Origin: JBGPHT01 sp041484525
Lineage (GTDB): Bacteria; Acidobacteriota; Terriglobia; Bryobacterales; Bryobacteraceae
Direction: 5' to 3'
Length of the DNA: 64,000 nucleotides
Assembly (NCBI GenBank): GCA_041484525.1
Contig: JBGPHT010000002.1
Location: 1 to 64,000, forward strand
A model generated the notes under the pieces. It was not told where the DNA came from. It did no database searches and saw only the letters and a program-made list of their open reading frames with translations. Numbering within the stretch: position 1 is the stretch's first letter; each line of letters begins with the position of its first letter. The position numbers and the translations under genes were made by a program. Positions 17,791 through 28,017 of the stretch are shown here, piece after piece.

Positions 17791-18258
17791 GACAGAACGT
17801 GCAGTCAATACTCACCTTCTTCGCCTGATGGCATTTCATGCAGCCACCCATGGAAATGTCACCCTCTTTCGCGATCCGGTCGCGCTCCGGAACTTTGCCG
17901 TGGCAATCCTCGCACGTGTTCCCGGTCTCGATGTGAGTCCGGTGACTAAACGCCACAAACGACGGAATCTCGTACACCCGCACCCACGGAACTTCACGCC
18001 CGTCCTTGGCGAAGGCGGCCAGTTTCTGAATCGACGGGCTGCCGGTCTTGATGGCGGAATGGCACTGCATGCATGTGGATGCCCGGACGATGGTCATGCT
18101 CTCGCCGGGATTGGGATTCGGATGGCACATCTTGCACTGCAGCTTCAGCGTTCCGGCGTGCGCTTTATGACTGAACGGAATCGGCTGCTCCGGCGCCTCC
18201 GCCGCTGCCCACAACATCCCCAACACACCTGCCACGAGTACAAGGAATCGAACGGATT

Positions 18259-18262
<4 letters not shown>
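17777..18262 (-). CDS. small exported pentaheme cytochrome c
   Basis: After a Sec leader (M-K-S-V-R-F-L-V-L-V-A-G-V-L-G), this 161-residue protein has five heme-binding motifs: C-K-M-C-H, C-M-Q-C-H, C-E-D-C-H, C-M-K-C-H and C-T-F-C-H. Extra histidines in F-S-H-K-A-H and F-S-H-R-T-H could be distal ligands, the pattern of class III (c3/c7-type) cytochromes. It overlaps the GMC oxidoreductase by four bases upstream and the DUF1592 gene downstream. Its place between a flavin oxidoreductase and a larger cytochrome suggests it carries electrons from the former. Confidence 0.85.
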
Positions 18263-19830
<1,568 letters not shown>

Positions 19831-19848
19831 GATGCTCCTCCAGCGTCC

Positions 19849-20451
19849 TTAGTCGAGCGGCAGCCAGTACAGCGATTGCGCTCCGAAGCGCCGGCCGCCG
19901 CCGCCGGCAGCACCAGCGAGGTTGAATTCGCGAGAGTTTGCCGTGGCGGTACGTATGTCCTGTTTGGCGGCGCGGAGGAACCGGGCGAGCGGATCTGAGG
20001 GAGCGTCGTATGTCCACGGCTCGCGAAGCGGGGCCAGCACCGTCGCGGCCTGAGTCGCATCGAGCTCCGGGAAGGGCTTATTGAAGTGCGCCTTCGCCGA
20101 CGCATTCAACGCATCCAATCCGCTGCGGTAGAGCTGCTTGCGGTCGGCGGGCGAATCTCCGATGAGGAAGTCGAGGAACTCCGGGGCCTTGGCGTCGAGC
20201 GCTCCCGGAACGCCGTTGAGGGACGGTTGCAGGATGTCACTCAGCTTCCGCAACGCCGCGAACTGCGGGGCGTCGAAAAAGTGCGGAACCATCTCGGCCG
20301 CGGCATCGGCTGGCGCGGTATCCAGCTTGGGGAGTTCCGTGGATGCCGCCGGCCCAGGGGGAGTAGCCGCCGGCCGCTGTTCCTGCTGCGCCACTAGCGC
20401 GCCCGCAGCAGGAACAGCAGCCAGGGTCTGGAAGAATCGCCTGCGTTTCAT
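19849..20451 (-). CDS. gluconate 2-dehydrogenase subunit 3 family protein
   Basis: A 200-residue protein with the N-terminus M-K-R-R-R-F-F-Q-T-L-A-A-V-P-A-A-G-A-L, a twin-arginine-type signal. The middle matches the subunit 3 family: F-F-D-A-P-Q-F-A-A-L-R-K-L-S-D-I-L-Q-P, with G-A-L-D-A-K-A-P-E-F-L-D-F-L. The last residues contain G-A-Q-S-L-Y-W-L-P-L-D. In known complexes this subunit chaperones the flavoprotein through the Tat pathway and stabilises it. It is 18 bases upstream of the GMC gene and 35 bases downstream of the receptor gene. Confidence 0.82.
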   Translation of the reverse strand: MKRRRFFQTLAAVPAAGALVAQQEQRPAATPPGPAASTELPKLDTAPADAAAEMVPHFFDAPQFAALRKLSDILQPSLNGVPGALDAKAPEFLDFLIGDSPADRKQLYRSGLDALNASAKAHFNKPFPELDATQAATVLAPLREPWTYDAPSDPLARFLRAAKQDIRTATANSREFNLAGAAGGGGRRFGAQSLYWLPLD

Positions 20452-20486
20452 ATCAAGAGCATCATATCAACGCGGAGACTTCGCCA

Positions 20487-23400
20487 TCAGAAGATCAGTT
20501 TGAGGCCCATCTGCATGATGCGCCGCTGACCGCCCTTGGTGGTGATAATTCCGAAATTGGCGAGATCGTTCACCGTGGTTCCCGGATTGTTCCAGTAGGG
20601 ATGATTGACCAGGTTGAACGCCTCGCCGCGGAATTGCGCCGTAAAGTGCTCGCGGTAACGGAAGTTCTTGAAGAGCGAGAAATCGATATTGTTCAGTCCC
20701 ACGCCGCGGACATTCGGCAGGAACCGCCCGAGCGTTCCGATCACAAAATTTCCTGACTGAACAAACGCCGCCTGGTTGAAGTATTTCGTCAGCCGGTCGG
20801 CGATGGGCCCGCCGACGTAGGGATCGGTGCCGGTAGCGCTCGCCCTCTGGTTCGACGAGAAGATGTTGAGCGCGTTCTGCCCGTTGCCGATCTGGATGGG
20901 CGTGCCGGTCTGGAACGTCGCGATCCCGTTCACCTGCCACCCGCCGAGCACGAAGTCCACGGCCGCCGGAGCCGATGTAAGGAAGTGGCGCTTCTTGCCG
21001 AAAGGAAGATCGTAATTGCCGCTGATGACGAGGCGCTGCGACACGTCCTGTGCCGAGACGGAGCGCTCCGCCTTCCGGTTGTAGAAGTCCTGCTTGGCAT
21101 TGGCCGCCGCCGCACCCAGGAAGTTCACCTGCTGGGAAACGTCGTCGATGAGCTTCCCGGCAGTGAGGCTGACCAGCATGCTCAACCCGTGGGAGAACCG
21201 CTTCTCCACGCGCAGAGTGAATGCGTGATAGATCGAATTCCCCGATGGTTTCCGGAATGCAGAAACGCTGGTGTACTGCGGGAAGGGCCGCAGTAGTTGC
21301 CCGTACTGCACGGTGGCGAGCCGGAGGTTCGAGGCCGGATTGGCGATCGCGCCGAGGAAGGGATTGGCCACCAGGTTGGCGCTGTTCGGAAGCAGCCGAT
21401 CACGATCCGGCGTCGCGAGAATCGAGGGGTTCAACTGGTCGTACTGCAGGTTGCCCTCGCCATCCGGCAAGTGATTCCCCTTGCTGCCCAGGTACGCGGC
21501 CTCGACGATCCAGCCGCCGGGCAGCCCGCGCTGCAGATTCGCGTTCCACTCCTGCACCACCGGATTGACGGAGTCGTTGAAGAAGCTCTCGCCGATATCC
21601 AGGCCGAGTTGCGTGCTGGCGCCGCTGACCGCACTTTCGGCGGCTCCCAGGGGCAGGTTGTAGCCGCTGGGGAAGGGATTACTCAGGGTAGCCAGAATGT
21701 TCGTATTGTCGGTCGAGACCGTCATGGGAGTGCTGCTCTGGAAGCCTTGCGTCCCCGAACTGCCGGACGTGCCCGCCGCCTGCAGCACCGAGGGGGAATA
21801 CATCATTCCATACGCACCGCGGAAGACCGTGTTCGAATCCACTTTGAAAGCGAAGCCGATTCGCGGCCCCCAATTGTTGGTATCCATGGGCACCTGGCGG
21901 CGATGGTCCCCCGTGGCGAATTTCATGGCGCCTTTCAGATTGCTGAATCCGGGAACCTTGCCCGCGATCGGCGACGCCGCGTCAATGTCCCAGTAGCTCA
22001 GGCGATTGTAGCGTTCCGTGTGCGGCGTATCGAGGTCCCAGCGCAGGCCGATGTTGATCGTCAGCTTGCGGCTCAGTTTCCAGTCGTCCTGCACGTAGAA
22101 ACCGATATAGGAGCTTGCGCTCGCGATATCGAACGTGTGCTGGATGGTGCCGCTGTTGGGCACGCCGACCAGGAAGGACGCGAATCCGTTGCCCTGCGTG
22201 GTGGAAGTGGCGGTGGTGCCGGCCGCGCGCTGCGTCCACTGCGAACCAAAGCTGTACTGCCCGTCGGGCTGGCCCAGTTGCGTGAAGTTCAGGAACAGCT
22301 TGCGATATTCGGCGCCAAACTTGATGGTGTGATTGTTCAGGATTTTCGTGAGGTCGCCGCGCAGCGCGTGCACCAGATCGCGGTCCTTGAGCGAAGTGAA
22401 CGTCGCCTGCCCCAGCGACGAGATATTGGTGTTACCGCCCAAATCGAATCGAGGGAACTCCAAGCCGAGCAAGGCCGCCGTGTTGAAAACGGATGCCGGC
22501 ATGCCAATCGACTTCATGTCGAAGCCCTGCGAGAAGGGGAACCGCGTGTAATTGCGCCGGCCCACCCCGTAATTGAAGTTGGCGATGGTGTTGGGTGTGA
22601 CGGTATAAACGGCGTTAAACGCCACGTTGTAGTGATAGTTGGTTTGCGGACCGTCGCCGATCGAAGTCCCCACGTTGTTGAAGCCGTTCAAGGGGGCGCT
22701 GCGCCCATACTCGAAGGATCCGCGCGCCCACGTGCGGAGCTTTTCGGAAACGTTGTGGTCCAGCCGGCTGTCGAACTTGTCGTTGCGCGACGGCGACTTG
22801 CCGTTCACGAAGAAGTTGTTCTGATAGGTAAACGCATTCGTAGGCGCGGAGTTTGCCGTGGGCCAGTATTGCAGCAGGCTCTTGGCTACGGGATTCACGC
22901 GAATCGAGGGGACCTTGTTGTCCGGGAAAGGAGCGCGGTTGCCGTCCGCGCCCACCTGTAGCGGATCGTAGATCGTCACTGCCTGTCCCGAACCGTTTTT
23001 CAAGTCCGAGAAATCACCGTTCCTCCAGGCGTCGATCGGTACCGTGGCGAAACTGCTGGTGCCGCTACGCGCTCGAACACTCTGCTCACTGAAAAAGAAA
23101 AATGTCTTATTCTTGCCGTTGTAAACTCCCGGAATCCAGACCGGCCCGCCCACCGTACCGCCGAACTCATTGCGCTGCAGTGGGGGCAGGCTCGTATTAT
23201 TGCGCCGGTTGCTCCAACTGTTGGCCTCGATCTTGTTATTCCGCAGAAATTCGAACAGGGTGAAGTGCACACCGTTGGTGCCGGATCGCGTCGAGACGTT
23301 GATCACGCCGCCGCCGGTGCGCCCGTACTCGGCCGCCAGTGAATTCGTGATGATGGTGAACTCCTCGATGCTGTCCACAATCGGCTGATAGCCGAGTTGC

Positions 23401-23993
23401 AGGATACCGGTGTTGTTCTCCGGGAGGATGATCGAGGTGCCGTCCACCGTGATGTCGCTCGAGGCATTACGGCCTCCGCTCATCCACGGCGTGGACCCGC
23501 CCCCGGGAATCACGCCCGGCGCCAGGGTCGCCAGCGAAAACGGATTGCGCCCGTTCAGCGGCATGTCCAGGACTTTCTTCATGTCGACTACAGTGGAGAC
23601 GCTCGATGTCTCGGTGGATAACTGCACCAGGCCGGCGGCCACTTCGACCGTACTGGTAACCTCGCCTACCTTTAGCGGGATCTCGAGAGCTACGGTCTGC
23701 TGTACGCCCACCCGAAGGTCGGTAGTGACGTATTTCTGAAAACCGGGCTTCTCTACCGTGAGCCGATATTCGCTCGGCACTAAGAACGGCTGGACGAAAC
23801 GACCTTCCGCATTGGTAGTCAGTGCCAGACTCACGTTGGTCCGCTGGTTTTCAACCGTGACCTTCGCATCCGCGACGGCACCTCCGCTGGCGTCGGTTAC
23901 GACACCCTGTAGAATTCCTGTGGCAGTTTGGCTGGCCGCCTGGAAACAGAACAGCGCCATCGACGCGGTGACTGCAATCAGAAACCTGAACAT
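20487..23993 (-). CDS. Oar-like TonB-dependent receptor
   Basis: A 1,168-residue outer-membrane protein. Leader MFRFLIAVTASMALFCFQAA; residues ~25-115 form a carboxypeptidase-regulatory beta domain (L-Q-G-V-V-T-D-A-S-G-G-A-V). A TonB plug with D-M-K-K-V-L-D-M-P-L-N-G-R-N-P-F follows, then a long beta-barrel rich in aromatic-ended strands and ending in L-K-L-I-F. This architecture is typical of acidobacteria, where these proteins are thought to import oligosaccharides or other large substrates. It is the first gene of the operon that continues with the GMC dehydrogenase and cytochromes, so its cargo may be their substrate. A sigma-70-like promoter lies upstream. Confidence 0.9.
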   Translation of the reverse strand: MFRFLIAVTASMALFCFQAASQTATGILQGVVTDASGGAVADAKVTVENQRTNVSLALTTNAEGRFVQPFLVPSEYRLTVEKPGFQKYVTTDLRVGVQQTVALEIPLKVGEVTSTVEVAAGLVQLSTETSSVSTVVDMKKVLDMPLNGRNPFSLATLAPGVIPGGGSTPWMSGGRNASSDITVDGTSIILPENNTGILQLGYQPIVDSIEEFTIITNSLAAEYGRTGGGVINVSTRSGTNGVHFTLFEFLRNNKIEANSWSNRRNNTSLPPLQRNEFGGTVGGPVWIPGVYNGKNKTFFFFSEQSVRARSGTSSFATVPIDAWRNGDFSDLKNGSGQAVTIYDPLQVGADGNRAPFPDNKVPSIRVNPVAKSLLQYWPTANSAPTNAFTYQNNFFVNGKSPSRNDKFDSRLDHNVSEKLRTWARGSFEYGRSAPLNGFNNVGTSIGDGPQTNYHYNVAFNAVYTVTPNTIANFNYGVGRRNYTRFPFSQGFDMKSIGMPASVFNTAALLGLEFPRFDLGGNTNISSLGQATFTSLKDRDLVHALRGDLTKILNNHTIKFGAEYRKLFLNFTQLGQPDGQYSFGSQWTQRAAGTTATSTTQGNGFASFLVGVPNSGTIQHTFDIASASSYIGFYVQDDWKLSRKLTINIGLRWDLDTPHTERYNRLSYWDIDAASPIAGKVPGFSNLKGAMKFATGDHRRQVPMDTNNWGPRIGFAFKVDSNTVFRGAYGMMYSPSVLQAAGTSGSSGTQGFQSSTPMTVSTDNTNILATLSNPFPSGYNLPLGAAESAVSGASTQLGLDIGESFFNDSVNPVVQEWNANLQRGLPGGWIVEAAYLGSKGNHLPDGEGNLQYDQLNPSILATPDRDRLLPNSANLVANPFLGAIANPASNLRLATVQYGQLLRPFPQYTSVSAFRKPSGNSIYHAFTLRVEKRFSHGLSMLVSLTAGKLIDDVSQQVNFLGAAAANAKQDFYNRKAERSVSAQDVSQRLVISGNYDLPFGKKRHFLTSAPAAVDFVLGGWQVNGIATFQTGTPIQIGNGQNALNIFSSNQRASATGTDPYVGGPIADRLTKYFNQAAFVQSGNFVIGTLGRFLPNVRGVGLNNIDFSLFKNFRYREHFTAQFRGEAFNLVNHPYWNNPGTTVNDLANFGIITTKGGQRRIMQMGLKLIF

Positions 23994-24043
23994 TTAACTC
24001 ACCCCTCGCTAAAGTTCGAAATTTAATTCCGGAAAGTAGGCCG

Positions 24044-24072
24044 ACTATACGCCCGAAGGCCGGATCTTACAA
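24044..24072 (-). promoter_or_regulatory. sigma-70-type promoter of the receptor/dehydrogenase operon
   Basis: On the minus strand TTGTAA (24072-24067) and TATAGT (24049-24044) are separated by 17 bases, close to the consensus -35 and -10 elements at optimal spacing. The receptor ATG lies about 50 bases downstream, leaving a short leader. No other pair of this quality was seen in the 173-base divergent gap. Confidence 0.5.
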
Positions 24073-24079
24073 GGGGTTA

Positions 24080-24096
24080 CACGGTGAATCACGGTG
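24080..24096. promoter_or_regulatory. tandem CACGGTG direct repeats, candidate operator
   Basis: CACGGTG occurs at 24080-24086 and again at 24090-24096, one helical turn apart. A related CACCCGTG lies just beyond at about 24104. The pair sits immediately upstream of the -35 box of the receptor operon and upstream of the divergent regulator-like gene. Same-face direct repeats at this place are what a transcription activator site would look like. The binding protein is not known; the adjacent gene is the first candidate. Confidence 0.35.
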
Positions 24097-24166
24097 TACC
24101 AACACCCGTGCGGGGCGCGAAACCTCACCTTTTCATGGCTTGCGTTCTCGGCCGAGAAGGAGCAGA

Positions 24167-25501
24167 ATGCTGAACAGGTTTAGTCAACTAGAGGGGTGTG
24201 GGTGTTCCATGTTGAAATCCGCGACAGGTGTTCGTGAGTTACCTTTGGGTCCGGAGCCGCTCGCGCCGACGCCGGAAGAGATCAGGCAGCACCTTCGGGC
24301 CGTGATGGCAAGTCCGGCGTTCCACGGAACCAAGCGCTGTCAACAATTCCTCGAATATGTGTGCAATAGATCACTAGCCGGTGAGGGAAGTGCGCTCAAG
24401 GAGCGCACCATCGCGATCGAGGTGTTTGGAAGGCAGCCGGAGTCCGATCTGGGCGAGGACACGATCGTTCGCGTCGGTGCACGCGAAGTCCGCAAGCGTC
24501 TGGCGCAGTACTATGTAAGCCCCGAGGGCACGGCGTGCAAAGTGCGCATCGACCTGCGTTCCGGTTCGTATGCTCCGGAATTCCGATATGTTCCGGCGCC
24601 TCATGAAGAAGAGCCAGCGACGGCCATCACCGTAATCGAAAAGCAACCTCACCTTTCCAACCGGCGCCTGTACTTCACACTGGGAGCGGTTGCGCTGGCC
24701 GGCCTGGCAATTCTGGCGGTGGTCAAGCTCTCGGGCTCCAATCCCAACACAGCCGCGTTCCAACGTTTCTGGGAGCCTGTGCTGAAATCGCCGGATCCCT
24801 TGATGCTGGCCGTGGCGCATCCGATCGTGTATCACCCGTCGTTGCGCGCCACCAAACTGAGTGAACAAAACCGGCCGTCGGGGGATGTCACGCTGCAGCG
24901 CTCGATCCAGGTTCCGCCCAACGAACTGAACGGTGCTGACTTGGTGCCGGTCTTCAACCAATATGTCGGCTTTGGCGATATGGTGGCAGCCACCGAGGTG
25001 TCTTCGATGCTGGCGCGAAAATCGAAAAATGTCCGCGTTCGCCTGGCCAGCCAAATCGAATTCGCCGATCTGCGGAAGACGCAAACGCTGTTGATCGGAG
25101 CCATCACCAATCGGTGGACGATGGAACTACAACAAGCCTGGCGTTTTCGTTTCAGCTACAAACCGGGGACCAGAACCGTGATCGTCGATACCGGGGACCC
25201 GAGCGGCGCCACCGCTTGGTCCATCCCCCCGAAAGACGACGGATCGGCGCCCGAAGATTTCATCCTCGTGTCGCGCGTCCAAAATTCCTATACCGGCGGT
25301 TTGCTCCTGGTCGCTGCGGGGATCAAGCAGTTTGGCACTGAAGCTGCCGGCCGTCTGCTCGCTGACCCCGAACAACTCGGCGTGATCCTGCGTAAACTTC
25401 CCGCCGGATGGGAAAGTAAGAATTTGCAAGTCGTGCTCCACGCCTGGGTCATCGGCAACACTCCGGCGCAGCCCGAGGTTGTCGCCTCGCACGTCTGGTA
25501 G
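24167..25501 (+). CDS. membrane-anchored protein with the acidobacterial 'VFGR..D..EDTIVRV.AREVRKRL' N-domain (putative regulator)
   Basis: The ATG at 24167 has GAAGGAG four bases upstream. Residues ~30-135 match a domain that precedes TPR, WD40-like or cyclase modules in many acidobacterial proteins: S-P-A-F-H-G-T-K-R-C-Q-Q-F-L-E-Y-V, L-K-E-R-T-I-A-I-E-V-F-G-R, D-T-I-V-R-V-G-A-R-E-V-R-K-R-L-A-Q-Y-Y, and I-D-L-R-S-G-S-Y-A-P-E-F. I recall this domain from regulatory-looking proteins but know no tested function. One transmembrane helix follows (~168-188), then ~255 residues that would be periplasmic and resemble no family I recognise. A cytoplasmic domain linked to a periplasmic sensor and a divergent transport operon suggest a transmembrane regulator; that is inference. 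Confidence 0.6.
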   Translation: MLNRFSQLEGCGCSMLKSATGVRELPLGPEPLAPTPEEIRQHLRAVMASPAFHGTKRCQQFLEYVCNRSLAGEGSALKERTIAIEVFGRQPESDLGEDTIVRVGAREVRKRLAQYYVSPEGTACKVRIDLRSGSYAPEFRYVPAPHEEEPATAITVIEKQPHLSNRRLYFTLGAVALAGLAILAVVKLSGSNPNTAAFQRFWEPVLKSPDPLMLAVAHPIVYHPSLRATKLSEQNRPSGDVTLQRSIQVPPNELNGADLVPVFNQYVGFGDMVAATEVSSMLARKSKNVRVRLASQIEFADLRKTQTLLIGAITNRWTMELQQAWRFRFSYKPGTRTVIVDTGDPSGATAWSIPPKDDGSAPEDFILVSRVQNSYTGGLLLVAAGIKQFGTEAAGRLLADPEQLGVILRKLPAGWESKNLQVVLHAWVIGNTPAQPEVVASHVW

Positions 25502-27484
25502 CTAGCGGACAGGCGCCAGTGCCCAAGTTTCATCGAAGAATCCAGCCAGCACAATCTTCCCCGGGTATCGGTCATCCGGCGGAGTCGTCGTGTCCACCAC
25601 CGCGTAATCCGGCAGCTTCGGAATCTGGCGCGCGTTGTTCAGGTAGTCGAACTCGCGGAAAGTGAATCCGCTATTGAGCACGACATACTTGGCGGCGTTC
25701 AGCGGGTTCGGATAGATCAGAATGGGCGCGTGCGTGTCGGCGGGATACCGGTCCGCGCCCACCGTAAGGCCCTGCGCGGTCCACTTGACGGGCAGCCTGT
25801 CCCCGATCCGCGCCAGCACTCGATTGCTGCCCGGATCTCCCCACAGAACCAGATTGCTGGCGGCGATGTCGGCATCGGTGACGTCCTTGTCGAGTCGTAC
25901 CTGCGCTTCGCCGCGGAACTGACGGCGCCACTCGGCGACTGCGTGCTGCTCTTCAGCCGCCACCCATTTCGCCACACCCGGCGCCATCGGTGTCCCGGTC
26001 GGCGAGACGAAAACGAAGCTGTCGAGGAAAGCGTCGTCCACCGGCCCTTGGAGGCCGTGTCGCTTCGTGAGTCCTTGCGCGGCCGTCGAGTCGACTGCCG
26101 TCCACTGGCTGCCCGCCTTGCGGAAATGAACCGTCCAGGAGCGGTCCGACATCGGTCCGGCGGCGCTGAGCTTCTGTCCGTCGATGGTCACCACCGGTTT
26201 TCGTGCGAGGTCCAGCGGACACCCGCCTGGTCCCATCGCCAAGGTGAATGCGGTCACATTCGCGGTCTCGACGCTCACTGTTTCATCGCCTGCGATTTCG
26301 GCGTTCAAGCGTGCGCGCTCCCAATGTTTTCCCAGCGCATCGATGGTGACCCACTTCATCTGGTTGTATGCGAGGGTCCAGGTGGTGAACTGAACTTTTC
26401 GCGGATAGGGATCGCGGCCGCGCTCGGCGATGGCAGACACCATGCGCTCGATTTCGACCTTCGAATCGGGATGGTACCGGTGAGGCGTCTGCGGGCCGAT
26501 CACGCGCGTCAACCGCAGACCTTCCTCCGCCATAGCACGCTCCATCGCATCGGCCGCCTGTTTTTGGGGATCGATCTCGCCGTTATAGGCAACGGTCGCA
26601 GTGTTCCGCAGGTTGATGGCATAGTCGGTGGCGTCGTAGACGTGGAACAGTTTCTGTTCCCACCACGGCGGCGCATTGGGACCCGTGAGCTGAAGGTGGA
26701 GGAATTGGGCCGACTCGCTGAAACCCGCGCCCGGCGCAACCGCCGCCCATAACCCGGCGAAGTGCGCGCCGAAATCCCAGGCGGAAGCGCCGCCCATGCT
26801 GAAGCCCCGAATCAGGATGCGGTTCTCGTCGATCGGGTATTGCCGCTTCACTGCGTCGAGCGCCTCGAAGAGATCCACTTCACCCGCCAGCTTACTGGCA
26901 TTGCAGAAGCGGCCGTAGAGGTGCAAAACGATGGTATCGCGGGGCGTGAATTCGCCGGGATTGCGCTCGCGGTCGGCCAGAAAGTTCACCTCGCTCAAGG
27001 TCTCGTTGCGCCCGTGGAACCAGGTGTCGAGCCGCCAACGGTGCGGCGCATTCGGCGAGTACGACGGCGGCACCACGAGGCCGTAGGGCTGCACACTCTT
27101 GTCGATCTTGGAAACGTATCCACGCACCACTAACCCGGTCGCGGTGGACCACGGGGCCTGCCCTTGGCCGAGTTGACGGGCGCGCTCTTCGCCTTCCTGC
27201 AACAGAGTCTTGGCCTTGGCTATCTCGTCGGCCTTGAAAAACTCGTTGTACTGGAGGGCGTAGCGGACGGCCTCCTGGTAGATGAGCACGTCCGGCAGCA
27301 GGGGATTGCCTCGCAGTTTGGCAGTCGCGGCGCGCAGACGCTCCAGGCCGGCCTCGAGTTCCGCGCGGTCCGACGCCGGGACATCCACACCCGGAGGCGG
27401 CACGGGCTTGGCGGGCTGTCTCGGAGTGGTCTGCGCAATCAGCGTTACGGAAGCAAGTAACAGGCAGGGCAGTGGTCGTGTCAT
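25502..27484 (-). CDS. exported alpha/beta-hydrolase (prolyl-oligopeptidase/esterase type)
   Basis: A 660-residue protein with a Sec leader (M-T-R-P-L-P-C-L-L-L-A-S-V-T-L-I-A-Q). An N-terminal helical part is followed by a hydrolase domain: W-F-H-G-R-N-E-T near residue 155, I-V-L-H-L-Y-G-R, and the nucleophile elbow G-F-S-M-G-G near 225. A histidine candidate lies in P-Q-T-P-H-R-Y-H-P. The C-terminal ~250 residues are beta-rich and include a W-T-L-A-Y-N-Q-M-K-W-V-T-I block seen in similar peptidase/esterase-like proteins. The gene is convergent with the regulator-like gene (no gap). Substrate unknown. Confidence 0.75.
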   Translation of the reverse strand: MTRPLPCLLLASVTLIAQTTPRQPAKPVPPPGVDVPASDRAELEAGLERLRAATAKLRGNPLLPDVLIYQEAVRYALQYNEFFKADEIAKAKTLLQEGEERARQLGQGQAPWSTATGLVVRGYVSKIDKSVQPYGLVVPPSYSPNAPHRWRLDTWFHGRNETLSEVNFLADRERNPGEFTPRDTIVLHLYGRFCNASKLAGEVDLFEALDAVKRQYPIDENRILIRGFSMGGASAWDFGAHFAGLWAAVAPGAGFSESAQFLHLQLTGPNAPPWWEQKLFHVYDATDYAINLRNTATVAYNGEIDPQKQAADAMERAMAEEGLRLTRVIGPQTPHRYHPDSKVEIERMVSAIAERGRDPYPRKVQFTTWTLAYNQMKWVTIDALGKHWERARLNAEIAGDETVSVETANVTAFTLAMGPGGCPLDLARKPVVTIDGQKLSAAGPMSDRSWTVHFRKAGSQWTAVDSTAAQGLTKRHGLQGPVDDAFLDSFVFVSPTGTPMAPGVAKWVAAEEQHAVAEWRRQFRGEAQVRLDKDVTDADIAASNLVLWGDPGSNRVLARIGDRLPVKWTAQGLTVGADRYPADTHAPILIYPNPLNAAKYVVLNSGFTFREFDYLNNARQIPKLPDYAVVDTTTPPDDRYPGKIVLAGFFDETWALAPVR

Positions 27485-27636
27485 AGGGAGCTACTATCGT
27501 ACTCCTTCAAATGGATACCGCGACGTGATACCCCGTAATACACCCCGTGAAACTGTGCATTTCCATTGCGTTCGGGCTGTGCCTGTGATACACCTTGCGC
27601 AGCAGACCAATGACAAGAGTCTGCTGGAACGGTGCT

Positions 27637-28002
27637 ATGACTTTCATCAGAATCTCAGTTCTAACGGCGCTGGCTCTCGCTTTCGGTCTCTCCGCGCTGG
27701 CGGACGTGAACGGCAAATGGACCGCGGAGTTCGAGACGCCCATCGGCACGCAGAAGTACACCTTCGACCTGAAGATCGACGGTTCTACGCTCACTGGCAA
27801 GGCGACTTCGCCGCGCGGTACGCAGGACATCAAAGAAGGCAAGGTCAACGGCGACGACATCTCGTTCGTCGAAATGGCGGATATCCAGGGCCAGCAAATG
27901 CGCATCGAGTACAAGGGCAAGATCAATGGCGACGAGTTGAAGCTGACCCGCAAGGTAGGAGATTTCGGCCAGACCGAAGCCACCGCCAAGCGTGTGAAGT
28001 AG
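27637..28002 (+). CDS. small secreted beta-barrel-like protein
   Basis: A 121-residue protein with the leader MTFIRISVLTALALAFGLSA, cleaved near A-L-A. The mature part is made of short strands with G-K-W-T-A-E-F-E-T, F-D-L-K-I-D-G-S-T-L-T-G-K, I-K-E-G-K-V-N-G-D-D-I-S-F and G-D-E-L-K-L-T-R. This pattern is common in acidobacterial secreted proteins of unknown function. The gene that starts at 63657 has the same layout. It sits 15 bases before the next gene and may head the cassette. The ATG was chosen because the longer open frame has no leader. Confidence 0.7.
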   Translation: MTFIRISVLTALALAFGLSALADVNGKWTAEFETPIGTQKYTFDLKIDGSTLTGKATSPRGTQDIKEGKVNGDDISFVEMADIQGQQMRIEYKGKINGDELKLTRKVGDFGQTEATAKRVK

Positions 28003-28017
28003 ACCCGAGGATCGACC

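Noticed and set aside
16813..17949. 378-codon open frame on the plus strand
   Set aside because: It mirrors the DUF1592 gene, which has heme motifs and family blocks on the minus strand; the antisense product shows nothing recognisable.
21297..22961. 554-codon open frame on the plus strand
   Set aside because: It is antisense to the Oar-like receptor, has no ribosome site or domain, and reflects the GC-rich codon pattern of the real gene.
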